Below, piece by piece: positions 29,701 to 43,899 of a stretch of 64,000 nt of DNA. Position 1 is the stretch's first letter. Each line of letters starts with the position of its first letter. Location of the stretch: assembly GCA_010093485.1 (NCBI GenBank), contig MU001502.1, forward strand, positions 516,057-580,056, given 5' to 3'. The notes under the pieces were generated by a model. That model saw nothing but the letters and a program-made list of their open reading frames with translations, was not told the DNA's origin and did not search any database. This DNA is from Karstenula rhodostoma CBS 690.94 (lineage: Eukaryota; Ascomycota; Dothideomycetes; Pleosporales; Didymosphaeriaceae). Made by a program: the position numbers and the translations under genes.

Positions 29701-32700
29701 TTATACTAACTTATAGTATTCTAGCTATATTATACCCTTATATAGAGTTATCTATAGTTAACTATTATTAGGTTTTTATTATATTAATATATCTTATAGA
29801 ATAGAGGGAGTAGGGATATAATAGATATAGTAGATATATTTATTAAATTACTTATTACTAAATTTACTTCTAGACTAAATATTAGGGTTTAGTATCTAAC
29901 TATATTAGAGGTTATCTTTAAAGGGTATTCTACTAGATATTATTTTATTAATACTACCTTTTTATACTCTTTACCTATAGGATCTTATACTCCTTTTAGT
30001 ACTAGAGTAGATTTATCTAGAAGTCTTATAGTAGGACTCTAGTTATATATATTTACCTTTTTTTTATATTTTTATATCTATTTTATAGACCTTAAGAAGT
30101 TTTAATTATATTACCTTATAATTTCTAATAAATATTTTACTACTTTTAGGGATATAAATATTTTAGAATATATATCTACTACCTTATATACTATCTAGAA
30201 TACTCTTTCTTTTTCTAAGTTTATTTAGATAGGTTTCCCTAGTATTTTATTCTTAGTTAGGGTAGCTTCTACTCCCTTATATATAATATAATACTTTTTA
30301 TTTAATATATTAAAAATTACTTATATAGTATCCTTAGCTATATATATAAAGTATTATATATATATATATTTAGATATTTAGAATCTAAATATATATATTA
30401 TTACACGTTAGTATAGAGTATATACTCTAAAATTCTATTTAATTCCTTAGTATTTTATAGTTAACTATTAGAGGGATATATATAGTATTTAATAGTATTA
30501 ATTCTTATAGTAAACTATATTAAAGTATAATAGGATAATTTATAGTATATTATAGAAACTTACTCTAATATATTCTAATATCCTAAAATTACTACTATAA
30601 TTATATTATCTATAAAAGTCTAAAAGTAAATTTATTAACTTATTATATATATTTATATACCCTTTCTTTATCTATTTAATATTATATTTTAATATATCTT
30701 ATTTATTCTTTAACTATTAGTCCTTATTATATATAGTATTATACTCTAAAAAGTTAATATAGTTATTAATAATAAATATATAGTTATTATCTATTTTAGA
30801 TTTATTATTAGATTATATCTTATTTCTTAGGTAGTTTATATTAGCCCCTCCTATTAGTATAATATATACTATACTAATAATCTATACTATATAGAAATAC
30901 TAATATACCCCTTAATACCTATCCCCCCCTAAATATATCTCTTATACTAACTAACTATAAAGTTTAATAAATCTATAAATATTATCTAGTTATTTTTAGT
31001 TAATTATATTAAATATCTTTAGTAAGAAGTAGATATAGATATTCTCTTATTCTATAGAGTATATAGTATACTATTCTATAATAGTAAATATTAGCTAGAT
31101 CTAGCTAATATATCTACTATTTAAAGGGGTATTATTATACTTATACTTTTAAACCTATATATTATACTTTAGCTACTTACCTTTACCCTACTAGTTTAGT
31201 ATATAGTAGATATACTTTTAGTCTTCTTATAATATTTTACTATTTAGTCTCCTAGTCTCTTTTTAGTATTTAAAAGATAGGTAGATTATTATTATATAAA
31301 GACTAACCTAACTAGGGTTATCTTTAAACTACTTTATATCTCTTTAATAAGAATCTATTTTACTAGTCTAACTTTTATTTTCTTTTTTTAGTATTACTAC
31401 TAGTATATTATATAACTTAGAATAGTTACTATAAATTATAGTATTTTAAACTATTATCTAGAAATATAGATTTAACCCTACTTCTTATATAAGTAGAGAG
31501 TTAGCTATATTAATATTATAGTAGGCTAGCTATACTAGTCTAGCTAATTTAGCTATTCTCTACTAGTCTAGCTATTATATTCTAACTAATATCTCCTCTA
31601 TATTATACTTTATAAGGGTTTTATATATTTATATTCTTATTTAGTAAGTATTTAGATTATATATCTATATTAGAGTATCCTTATAGTTAGTTAGATAGAA
31701 CTATATTTTAATAAGGAATATATATAGGGCTTTTATATATATAGTAGGATTATAGTTTAGTAATAGCCTATACTACTTTATTATCTATATATAGTAAATA
31801 ATTATATATAGTTTTAGTATCTAGAAATACCTTATATTTAATAGGTAAAAGTTAACTAGCTTTTATTTATATATATTAACCTATTAGAATACTTTAAGTA
31901 TATAGCTAAGTATTTCTTTATTATAGCTATAGTAATAAAAAAGTATAATAAAGTTATATATACTATAGAGATACTATATAGTATTTAGCCTACTCTTTAA
32001 AAGTAGAGTAAATACTACTAGTATTTATTTTATAAGTATCTTTTACTTATTTCTAGTCTACTATAATATTTAGCTAATTAGTATATTATTAAAAATTTTT
32101 ATATTTAGGAAGTAAAGTACTTTATAGTAGTATTTATTAATTTAACTTATACTAGAGGTCTTATATTTTATCTTTAAGTTACTATAGATTAAGTTAACTA
32201 AACTAGATAGCTAATTAACTATATACTTTATAAGTCCTTTATTAAGTTAATAAAGTAGGTCTAGTATAAGAGTAGTATATATATTAATAAATAGGAACCC
32301 CTATATAAAGTTTTTAATCTAGTATATATACTTTAGATATAAACTTTATATACTATTCTATTTTATTTTCTATATTATATTAATAGTACTCTTATAAGAG
32401 TAATATAGTATATACTTTATAGATATTTTATCTATATAGTAGGTATATACTATTATATTTTATATTTCTAGTAATATTTAATATACTATATAGTATTATT
32501 TTATTTTTATTTCTATTATTATTACCTATTCTTTATAGTCTACTATAATCCTATAAATAATTAAATAGTATATTCTTTCTACTCTATCTATATATCTTAT
32601 ATATATACCTATCTAGCTAATATATTTAATAGCTATATAAATAGATATTAGATAGTGTTATATAACTAGCTAATAGTACTTATAATTTAATAATTTTACT

Positions 32701-35103
32701 ATTACCTTATAGTATATATTTATAGTAATATCTCTATTATACTACTTAATAATTAGTAGTATAGTAGTAAGGATATTATCTAGGACCTTTCTTAACTATT
32801 AGATATATATATTTAGATTACCTATTAATATATATACTAGCTATACTACCTAGTTACCCTAATAGTTACTAAGTTATATTTTATTAACTCTAATTATAAT
32901 AGGTATAATAGTAGAGTTATTAGGTAGTTATATTTATATATTCTACTACTAGTTAGAATTCTATAAGTCTATATATATCTTTATTTTATAGTAGGAACTA
33001 TTACTATTAGTTATATTCTTTAGTATTTACTCTAGGGTATATATTAAGTATTCTTTAAATAGCTTAAATCTAATCTAAAACTCTATTACCTTAAGTATAT
33101 TTTATAAAAGGAGTTACTCTACTCCTTTAGTTTAGACTTTATTAAGTATTTTATCCTGGGTAGGTAGGTATATAGAGTGTTCTTCCTAACTATAGTTAGT
33201 AGTACCTATTTTAATATTATCTAGGAGTATATACTACTATTTAGTATTTTAAAACTATATATTAGATAAAAAGTTTAATAGATATTTATCTATAAATAAA
33301 AGATTAATATTTTCTTTAGTATACTAGATATTATATAACTACTTAGTAAATATATAGCTTATTTTATCTTTAAATAATATATATAAATTATTACTATAAC
33401 TTACTATTAGTACACTATATACTAGTATATATACTAGAAGGTAATACCTTTATTATAACTAATAGAATAATCTATATATAGGGGTACCTACTTACTAACT
33501 AGTAATATCCTTAAAGGTCTAGTAACTACTTATAACTAAAGTACTTACTATATATAAGGATATTAAAGCTATCTATTAATAATTACTAGTAATATAGTTA
33601 ATATTTTTATAATACCTATATACTAATATTATATTAAAGCTCTATATACTATAGTCTTTAGTATTACTACTAGCTTTAATATCTACCTTATTATTATTAC
33701 TTTTAATATATACCTTACTATTATTATTTTTATTACTATAGTCTATATTATTATTATATAGGCCTATATTTAATAGGCTATTCGCTCGGTTTATATTAGG
33801 TATAAGTAGTATAAACCTAGCTATATAAATTTTATAATTATACTAATACTATAGCTTATTAGAATATTTTACTATATTTATTACTAATAACCTATAATCT
33901 ATCTCCTAGCCTTTATATATTATAAGTAATATATATTTAATCTAGACTAGCTCTTTAATATCTAGCTATATATATACTAGAGACTAAAGATAGAATCTAT
34001 ATTTATATAAGATACTCTAATATATATTAAGTAGATATAAAATATAGTATATAATTACTTATTATAAACTATAGTAATTTATATACTACTTTTAATATAT
34101 TTAATTTATTTATATAGCGATATTATATATACTAAGCCTATATTTATTATACTTAAAAATTAGGGAATTTCTTAGTAAAACCTTAATCTTTTTCACGCGT
34201 TACCTAAAATATATAGGGATATAAAACCTATATAGTATATATTCTATAGCTAGTTAAATATAATACTTTATAAACTTCTATAAGCTAATTAAACTAAATA
34301 TCTATTATAGTAAGTTAAGGTTATTAAATTATATATAAAGCTTTATTCTAATAAGTTTTCTAGTATTATAGATATTACTATATATCGCTTTAGGGATTTC
34401 TTAAAGGTAGTAATTAGCGAGAGTTATTATAATTACTTTATAAGGAAGTATTTTTAGTATATAGTAGGTAGTTTATATCTTAATAATAAGACCTTACTAA
34501 AAGTATAGGGGGAACTAAGAATAGAGTTTAATTTTAACTTTAACTCTAAGGTTAGATATAAGGGTATTCTTAATAAATAAGGTTATAGTAAGTTACTATA
34601 GAATTAATTATTAATAATTCTCTATAATAGAGATTATTAAAGTGTCTTTTTTACTAAGCCCTTAATAAGGGCCTTTCTAGTACTAAGTTATACTATATCC
34701 CTTATATAATAGTATAGTATTAGTATATAATAGTAGTATACTAGTCTTTTAGTAATTACTTAACTATATTATTTTTAATAGTATATAGTAGGCTAGCTAT
34801 ATATTTAGTTATATTAATTTATAGTAAGTTATTATAAATTACTATAATATCTAATACCCCTATTAGTCTTAGAGAAGATTTTATTATTACTAGTAACTTT
34901 ATTATTACTTTTATTATTACTTCTAGTATTCTAGTTAGTATTACTTTTACTATTAGCCTTATTATTACTCTTATTCTTATTACTATAGGATAAATATAAA
35001 AATCTATCTTTTAGGCCTAAATATTTATATTTTTTAATAAAAATAAGTTCTATTTACTCCCCTTATCTAGGGCTACTATAATATATAATAGAGATTTTTC
35101 TAT

Positions 35104-35407
35104 TAAGAAATTCTACCCTTTCCCTCTAGAAGTTCTTCTATTTCCCCCTACTTCTTAGAGAGGATTCTAGATTACCTCTCCCCTATCTACTTTATACTAG
35201 CCCTATATCTTTAAATACTTTTATAAAGTATATAGAGGTTCTTTAATACTAATTAATTAGTATTAAAGAACCTCTATACGCTTTATAAAAGTATTTAAAG
35301 ATATAGGGCTAGTATAAAGTAGATAGGGGAAAGGTAATCTAGAATTCTCTTTAAAAAGTAGGGGGAAATAGAATAATTTCTAGGGGGAAAGGGAGTAGAA
35401 TTTCTTA
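35104..35407. repeat. Near-perfect palindrome, arms ~150 bp
   Basis: The sequence reads outward symmetrically from a centre at about 35254/35255 ('ttaatactaattaattag' at the core). Left-arm landmarks 'ccctatatctttaaatact' and 'gattacctctcccctatct' recur as reverse complements in the right arm, with a few transitions and a net 1-2 bp indel. There is essentially no spacer. The outer ends are 'taagaaattctaccc' and its complement. Confidence 0.85.
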
Positions 35408-35689
35408 GTAGTAAGAAAACTATAGGGTTTTTTCTTACTAGAATTTTATAATTATTACTAGTTTAGTAATAGTATACTTAGTAGCTATATTAATAGTAAC
35501 CTTAGTAACTATATAAATATTAATCTTAATAGTAGAAATAGATACTTCTTCTAGTAGAAAAGATATAATAATAAATATTATAGCTATTATCTAAAATATC
35601 TTATTAAGATATTACTTATAGGTATATATTTATACCCTTATATTAGTAAGTTAGCCTTTACTTTAGTAAGATATATAATAGGTATAGTA

Positions 35690-38600
35690 ATATTTACTAT
35701 AAATTATACTAACCTATTATAACTAGCTTAGTAGTATATATAATAAAGTATAGTAAGTAAGCTATTCTAGTAATATATAGTATATAGATATATAGTAACT
35801 ATTTACTATATATAAATATATCTACTATCTACTATAATCTATAGTTACTATACTTAACTAAGACTATTACTTTTTTTCTCTTTACTTATAATAATCTATA
35901 CCTTCTCTACTACTTTATAATTACTTTAATAAATTATAACTATAGTATCTATACTTATAATACTAGTAAGTATTACCCTACTAAACTTAGCCTATATTAG
36001 TATATTTTATAATCTTATTATAGAGTATAGTAGTAAGGTAACCCTTAATATACTTATTAGAGTTTTTAACTATAATATATCTATATTTAATCCTATATTT
36101 ATTATAATTAGGGAGATAATAGGCTTATACCTAGATATACTCTCCTATTTAAAGGGCTTAAATAAACTAGTAGCTATTATAGTAGTAAAAAGTAAGGTAT
36201 ATAATAAAATAGAATAGATAGAAAAGGGTATTATTCTATAAGGGTTAGGGATTCTACTAGAAATTTTTAACTATCTATAGTAGATAGTTCTTTTAAGGTA
36301 ATAAGAGGATTAGACCTATAAAGACTCTATAATAATACTAAAATATATTTACCTACTACCTTAGAAGTAATTAGTAACTAATAATATACGTAGAATTAAA
36401 GAGTATATACTTAAGTACTAGTATATAAAGAAGGATATATAAGTATTACTTAGAAAGAACTAGCCCTTCTAATTTAATAAAATCCTTATTATAGTATATA
36501 ATAGTTATAGCTAATAGCTTACTAACTCTATTATTTAGTTATATACTAGAAATCTAATTTAGTTTATAGATAATATAAAGCTTATCCTCTATAAGAAAAA
36601 TTAAATTAGTAAATTTACTTATAAAAGTATAGAGTATAATATACTTTAGGTTAAAATATAAAAGGTAATAGAGATATATAGCTATAAGCTATTTAATAGA
36701 ATAGTAAAATTAAAGTAGTAGTTCTAGAGTATAGTAGAGGATATTTTTATTCTACTAGAAATATAGAGTCTTATTACTAACTAGGCTTATATACTAAAGG
36801 AGCTTAGTTAGGCTATATAGCTAGTTATAGTAGTTAATAAGAATAAAGATATATATAGTATACTTTCTATATTTATATATACTATAGTATACTAATAACT
36901 ATCTTAGATATAGTAATTATATAGTATATATATTAGATTAGAAAGGCTATCTAGGCTAGTAATATAAATAATATAGTAATATTAGAATAGAAATACTAAT
37001 ATATAGAAAGTTAATAATAAGAATATAAAATTTTACTTTTTATTATAATTTATAGTATAGAGTCTTTATACTATATACCCTTCTATAGTAAAAATATATA
37101 AAAGACTATTACCTTTATACTCTCTTAATAGATAAAGTACTACTATATATATATCTAGTATAAGTATATAGATATACTAGATATTATAATAGCTAGTACT
37201 AAAGAATTAACCTTATAAGATATAGTAATTTATTATAGTATTTAATAAAAGAACTTTATAAATAAAGTATAGCCTAGTAGTATAAAAATAACTATAAAAT
37301 AAAATAGAAATATTAGAAGTTATAGTAATTTATTATACTACTTAGTAGTTAAATCTAGTATAGATAGTATAGTATAGGAATATAAATATACCTATAGTAT
37401 AAATAAAGAGGAATATAAATAGGGGTAATTTAGTAATAGTATAGAATTATACTATATAATAAAGTAATTTATAGTAAAAGTAGTAGTAGTAAATAGTAGT
37501 ATTATTTATTAGTAAGAGAGGGTAACTATACTAGTTTAAAGTAGGTTAGGTTATTAAGCTAAGGTCGCGTAATAACTAATATAGGGTAATAATAATAAAC
37601 TAAACCTTCTCTTTTATACTAAATAACTCTATAATATAGGGTAATAATAATAAACTAATACTCCTCTTTTATACTATATAATCCTTATAATACTACCTAT
37701 TTTTAATATACTATATATATATCTATAGCTATAGTAAAGTAAAAATAGGCTATAATAGCCTAGTTTAAAGATATAGTAGAATAGTATAAGTAGATAGTAG
37801 TAGACTACTAATAATAGATACCTAAAGGTATTATAATAATTAGACTTTAATTATAAGGATTATAGATTAGTATATAAAATAAAATAGTATAGTATACCCT
37901 TTATAAAGCCTATAAGAATTTAATATTATTTAGTTATACCCCTTAAATAGATACTTATAAGATAGTATATAATAAGGTACTTAGTAAACTATAGATAAAT
38001 AAGTAGTTTAAAGTCTTTTAGAACTACCCTTATTTAATACTTTAGGATAAGAAGAAGGTAAAAATTTAGTATAATAGAGCTATACTTAGAATCTAGATAA
38101 TAGTATTATAGATAATAAGAAATAAGTAAAAAGCCCTAATAATAAGTATAGTAAGTAAAGGAAGATTTAAAAGCCTAAATATATTAACTCTACTATAAAT
38201 TTTAAAGTATATAGAATTAGTTAGTTCTATTATAAGTACTAGTATAACTAGTATAACTATACTTTATATACTCTACCTTAATACTAATTTAATAACTTAT
38301 ATTAAGAATAACTAGCACTCTTTTAATATAAATAGACTAAATTTCTAGGTATATAATAAAAGTATAAGAGTCTTCTTTATTTAATTTTTATTATTTATTT
38401 AACCTAACTATATTTCTATAATAACTAGCTAAGAAGATAGAGAGGTTAGATTAATTTTAGTTATACTTAATATATTAAAGGATATTACTAGTAAAAATCT
38501 TAGTATATTAGGTCTAAGGATAGTATAATTTAATTTATAGTTATCTAGTACTATAATACTAAAGAAGATTAGAACTACTACTATACTATAGACTAAGGTA

Positions 38601-41600
38601 TAGTAATAAATAGTAGATAGGATATTAGAATAGAATATTATAATTACTTCCCTAAATATTATACTAGAGGGTATATATATTCTTACCCTACTTCTTTATA
38701 ATATTATACTAATAAATCTACTAGATAAGGCTCTCATTAAACTATATAATAGACTCTAATAATAAGGTATTAGGGATAAAGTAATTTATAGCTAGTATAA
38801 TAATACTAATAGTTAAGAGAGTAATAGTTATATATAGTTAGTATAAAAAGGTAAGAACCTAGTATCTATAGATAGAAATTTAGTATAAATTATAATAAAC
38901 TAATACCTAATAGCCCCTAGCCTATTAGTATAAAGGATATTATCTAGTCTATTCTCTACTACTATTAATTTCTTAGATACTAAGTAAAGATAATAAGGAC
39001 TATTTAAAGATTTAAATAATAATAATAAGTTATTAATTTTATACCCTTCTATACTAGCTCGCGACTTATTAGTATATTTATAAGCCTCTAGTAATAGCTT
39101 AGTAAGTATATACTATTTATCTCTATAAAGATTACTATTATTATATATAATAATACTATATAACCTATTACTAGTAAATATAGATAGAGTAAAGATACTT
39201 ATAATAGTAGATAGGGTAGACCTATTTACTAGTAGTAAAGTCCTAAATATAAAATTTAGATAAACTTTAATATAGGAATAGTTAAAAGAGCTTAGATATA
39301 TATTATAGTAAGTTACTATAAATTTTTACCTAGATAGAATAATACTAATAACTATATATAGGGTAAATACTACTATTAATACTAAATTTAGTTAGGTATA
39401 TACCTAGATAACTCCTAAGTTATACTTTAAGATAGCTAAAATATTTATACTTAATAAGGATATTTTAATAATATTATATAAATAAATTCTATTCCTATCT
39501 ATATAGGGCCTTATATCTAGAGTAGAAATATTCGCCTACTAATAGATAGTACTAGCTAAGATAGTTATATAAAGTAAAATATTTAGAGGTAATAATAATA
39601 GATCTAGATCTAGTATAGAGAAGTTATACCTATACCTAATAAAATTTATTATAAAGTACTAGATTACTTAATAAAATATAAGTATCTAGTAGTATTAAAG
39701 TAACTATCTAGTAAAGACTTACCTATAAAAAGGCTAAGATAGTCCTTACTTAAACTAGAATATATATCTACTCCCTTATCTATACTTAATATAATTTTAA
39801 ATATATATATATAAAATACTAATAGAATATAGTTAGCTTTTTATAGTTATAAATACTAGTAGTAACTAGATAAATATTATATTAAGTCTACTATACTAGA
39901 CCCCTATAGTAGAATATAAAATACTACTATTCTACTTTATAATTAAATATAAACTAATAAGATATATTATATATAATTAACTTAAAATATACTACTAGTA
40001 GGAGATATAATAGGATAAAGAGAATATAGAATATAAATAGCTATAATAATATAGTTTACTTAAAAACTTTATACTACTAGCCCTATAAGAACTAATAGAT
40101 ATTACTCTATTTTTTAAACTCTCTAAAAATAAACTAGCTATTATATATATAAAGCTATAGTATAGTAATACTACTATTAGTAAAAATAATAATAAGAGTC
40201 TAAATTAGATATATAACCTTAAGGAGTTTAAAAAAAGGGTTATAATATAATATAAGATAAGCACTCCTATACTATATAGCCTAAATCTAGTAAATATACT
40301 AGAAGATATAATATTCTAGGGGTTAAGTATAGAGATAGGGGTATTTTATACTTTATTTATACTATAAGTTATATACTAATAGATTAAGAAAACTAAGGTT
40401 ATAATAACTAAAAATAGAAAGAATATAGAGTTAAGTAAGGCCCTAATTAATATTAGAGATATTATATAGGATAAAGATTATAATATCTATTCTATAAAGT
40501 CTTAAATATTTAAATCCCTAAGTAGGCTCTAGTATATAAAGATAACTTAAGATAACTTTAGTCTTATAGTTTATTAAATTATATTAGGAACCCTATATAA
40601 AAATAGACTTAGAATACTTATAAACTATTTCTCCTATTTTATAGTATAGGAGTTCTAGTAACCTAAGTATAAGGGTAGCTTTCTAAATAAAATATATAGG
40701 GTAAAGTATAATACTATCCTCTAGTATCTCTTATATAAATATAGTCTAGCTAAATAAAGTATTATTAATAATTAGTAAGTCTAAGGGGTAAAGTTACTAC
40801 TATACCCTTATAAAAGGCTAACTAGGATCTTTAATATAATTTAAAAGGGGAATACCTAAATAGGTTATAATATAAAAAAAGTAGGCTAAAAATATAATAT
40901 ACTCTAAAATACTAAGTTTATTAATTATAATAAGACTATAGTATATATTATATAGACTCTACTTATTAAGTATAATAAGTATATACTAAAACTTAATAAA
41001 AAGCCTCTACTATAGATAGCCTAAATAAAACTTATCTAGTAGGATATTACTATCTAATATAATAAGGTAAATAGAGTAGTCCTCTAAGATACTATTTAGA
41101 TAGTATAGAAGGAAAAAGAGAGTACTATAACTAATAAGAGTAGGACTATTAATATTAGTATACTTAAATTATACTATAACCTCTATATTATAAGTACTTT
41201 ACTATTACTAGTATAGTTCTATAAAATATATAGTATTAATACTTATACTAATAAACTCTACTTAATTTATAATAATTTTAAAAACTCTATACTCTTTATA
41301 TACTTTAATAAAGTAATAAAGGGTAATATAAAATAGATTAAAATTAGAAAATATATCCTTAAAATAGAGAATATAAGGAAGAGTAAAAATTTAGATCTTA
41401 GCCCTAATAGGAAGCTCTACTAAAATAAAATACTACTTAGTACTAAAATACCTATTATAGCCCTTCTCTACACTATTATAAGTATACTATATATTACTAT
41501 AAGTTACTATACTAATAATAATAGAGTATCTAAAAGCTACTATATAATTAAGTAAATATAACTATTAAACCTTAATCTATAAATAATACTATAGAGATAA

Positions 41601-42102
41601 AACTTAAAATCTCTCTAATTTATAATAGCCTTATATTTCTAGAGTAGTAGGTTATAGTTAATATATTTAATAATATTAATAGTCTATTAAGGGTTATTAT
41701 AGCTAATATACCCTTATATACTAAGGGGGTTAATCTAGTAAGAGTAAATATAGTAATTCTTAACTTACTACTACTAAAAATTAAGATATATAAATAATTT
41801 ATCTAAAGACCTATATATATAGGATAGAAAGAGTTAAAGATATATATAATACTATTCTATAATATATATAGTTAAGTAGATATATATATAATAGAGTGTA
41901 AAATATTTTTAGAGAAAATAAATAAGGTAATTATAAAGGATACTAAAGGTATAGATATTTATAAGGAAAATAGTATTATAGTAATTAATTAAAGTAGTAA
42001 AGGATAGTACTATAATAAGGTATAAGGTAAAGAGAATATAATATAGTAGTTAGTATAAGTAGTAATAAAAGTTAGCTTAAAGTAAACCTATATATAATAT
42101 CT
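35690..42102 (+). mobile_element. 6.5-kb RIP-mutated element X, copy A (part 1)
   Basis: Nearly collinear with copy B (49,800-56,245), starting in both at about 'ttattataactagcttagta'. Plus-strand frames interrupted only by TAA/TAG are visible (e.g. 36.1-36.9 kb), and a cysteine-knuckle-like ORF1 end may lie near 38.2 kb, so a LINE-type (non-LTR) element is my best guess. I could not find a clear reverse transcriptase motif, and no long terminal repeats bound it. The Copia element is inserted after 42102; the rest of copy A resumes at 49328. Confidence 0.7.
37564..37684 (+). repeat. Local ~60-bp tandem duplication in copy A
   Basis: 'atagggtaataataataaac' followed by '...ctcttttatact' occurs twice in a row here, but only once in the equivalent place of copy B (about 51,580-51,640). 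Confidence 0.6.
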
Positions 42103-42308
42103 TATAGTAGAGAAAAGGAGCTCGAATATCCCTTTATTTAGGGAGCGAATTAATTAGATTACTCTATAAGAAAAGATTGCCAGAAAGGCTAGTTATATAC
42201 TATACTTATCCTGAATTAGTTTAGTGCTTAGGTTAAGGCACCCCTTATCGCGGCTAATTAGAGCTCTATAAATCCTAATATTACTAAGTATTATTTATAT
42301 TCTTAATA
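42103..42308 (-). repeat. 3' LTR of the Copia element
   Basis: 206 bp, differing from the 5' LTR at about 15 sites, all transitions, with no indel. Confidence 0.88.
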
Positions 42309-42679
42309 TACCCCCTAGGCGAATAGCGCTCGTCATTTATCTACTAGTAGAATTTAATTATTTAGATTAGCTTCCCTTAGAAATATATAGCTTAGACTAT
42401 AATTTCCTACTTATATCACGCTATTATTAGCGTCGCAATACTAATTAGCTAGAGTAAGAGTCTCCTAGTACTTAGTATAGTATTTATAAATAGTAGTAGC
42501 CTTATAACTAGGTACAGTAAGTAATAGTAAATAAGGTAAGTAATTATTATATAGCGTAAACTAGTAGAGGTAGGTAGGATAAAAAAGTATCTTTTATACC
42601 TTTTAAACTTCTCTTCTTTATCCCTATTATCCTATCTTATAGTATATTCTTACCTTTTACTTTTTAATACTCTACTTAT

Positions 42680-43860
42680 ACCTTTTAGATAGCTAATAAC
42701 GCTACTAAAGCTCGCGCTACTAAAGCGCTTAAATAAGAATAGAAACTTAAAGCTAAATAAGTAGCTACTACTAAAAGATTTACTATAACTCCTTAAATAA
42801 CTTATTATAGTCGCCCTCCTGCTTAGTCTACTTCCTATACTCCTAGCTAAGCTTCTCTAATAGCGTTGCGCGCTCCCCTAGCTATAGAAGAAGAGTATAT
42901 TAGGGCTATCTAGCCTATAAGCTACCTTAGCTACTTAATAAGTATCTTAAATAGTAGGTTAGATAGCCTCTACTATAATATTATAAACTAGTAAACTAGA
43001 TACTACTTTTACTATTATATATACTTATATAAACTAATATAAGCTAGATTCTCTACTTATCTAGTTAAGCTTTACTAATTATTATAGTCTACTATTCCTA
43101 GCTATATACGCGATATACTTTATTCTATTCTATAATAATCTAAACTCTAGTATAAGCTTCCCTTATCTTCCTTATTACTTAGATTTTTACTAACTATATA
43201 TAGGCTCGCGAGGTTAATTATTTATAGTAGTATATTTAAGCTATACTAAAAAATTAAAATAAGGGTTAAGAGACCCTTCTTATACCTTTATAGAACCCCT
43301 ATTTAATACCTAGCTCTTTTCCTACTCCCTCTACTCCTATCCCTACTCTACCTACTCCTATTCTACCTCTACCTACTTCTATTCCTGCTCCTATCTCTAC
43401 TTCTCCTACTTCTATTCCTACTTCTACTACTCCTATCCCTACTCTATCTACCTTCTAGCAGGTCTACCCTATAGATAGTTAGAAGGTAGGCTTATAGGAG
43501 GCTATATATACTTCTAAGTATAGTATACCTACTCCTTATAAGTACTATACTTCGCGGTAGCTCTATAAGGTAGGCCTAAGCGTTAGTTATTATAGCGCGG
43601 ATTAGTAGTAGCCTAACTTTAATTACCCTAAGGAGTATTTACGCGGTTATAGTAGGTTTTTTAAAACTAAGGAATCTCCTATTTATAGTTAGGGTGGCTT
43701 TAGATATAGGTATACTAGACGCTCTAATATATTAGAAGTATAGTAGTGTACTTAGCTTTATAAGCTCTTTAATTAGATACTTAATATATTTAAGTAGGAT
43801 AGATTTCTTTTATTTTTCTTTTATTTTTCTTTTATTCTTTAGTTAAAAAGTACTTTTTAT
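42680..43860 (+). pseudogene. Antisense accessory ORF inside the Copia element
   Basis: Opposite to gag-pol, between the RNase H end and the 3' LTR, a plus-strand frame of about 200 codons is interrupted only by TAA/TAG (Gln codons before RIP). It begins at an ATA that would have been ATG. Its start is Ala/Lys-rich ('ANNATKARATKALK'), followed by 'TYYSRPPA' and 'APLAIEEEYIRAI'. From about 43,310 the adjacent frame gives a Pro/Thr/Ser repeat region (PTP, PIP, STSPTS) and then 'NFNYPKEYLRGYSRFFK', so one frameshift is likely. No known domain recognised. Confidence 0.5.
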
Positions 43861-43899
43861 AATTAAATCTAATAAATCTCTACTTACTTTACTTCTTCT

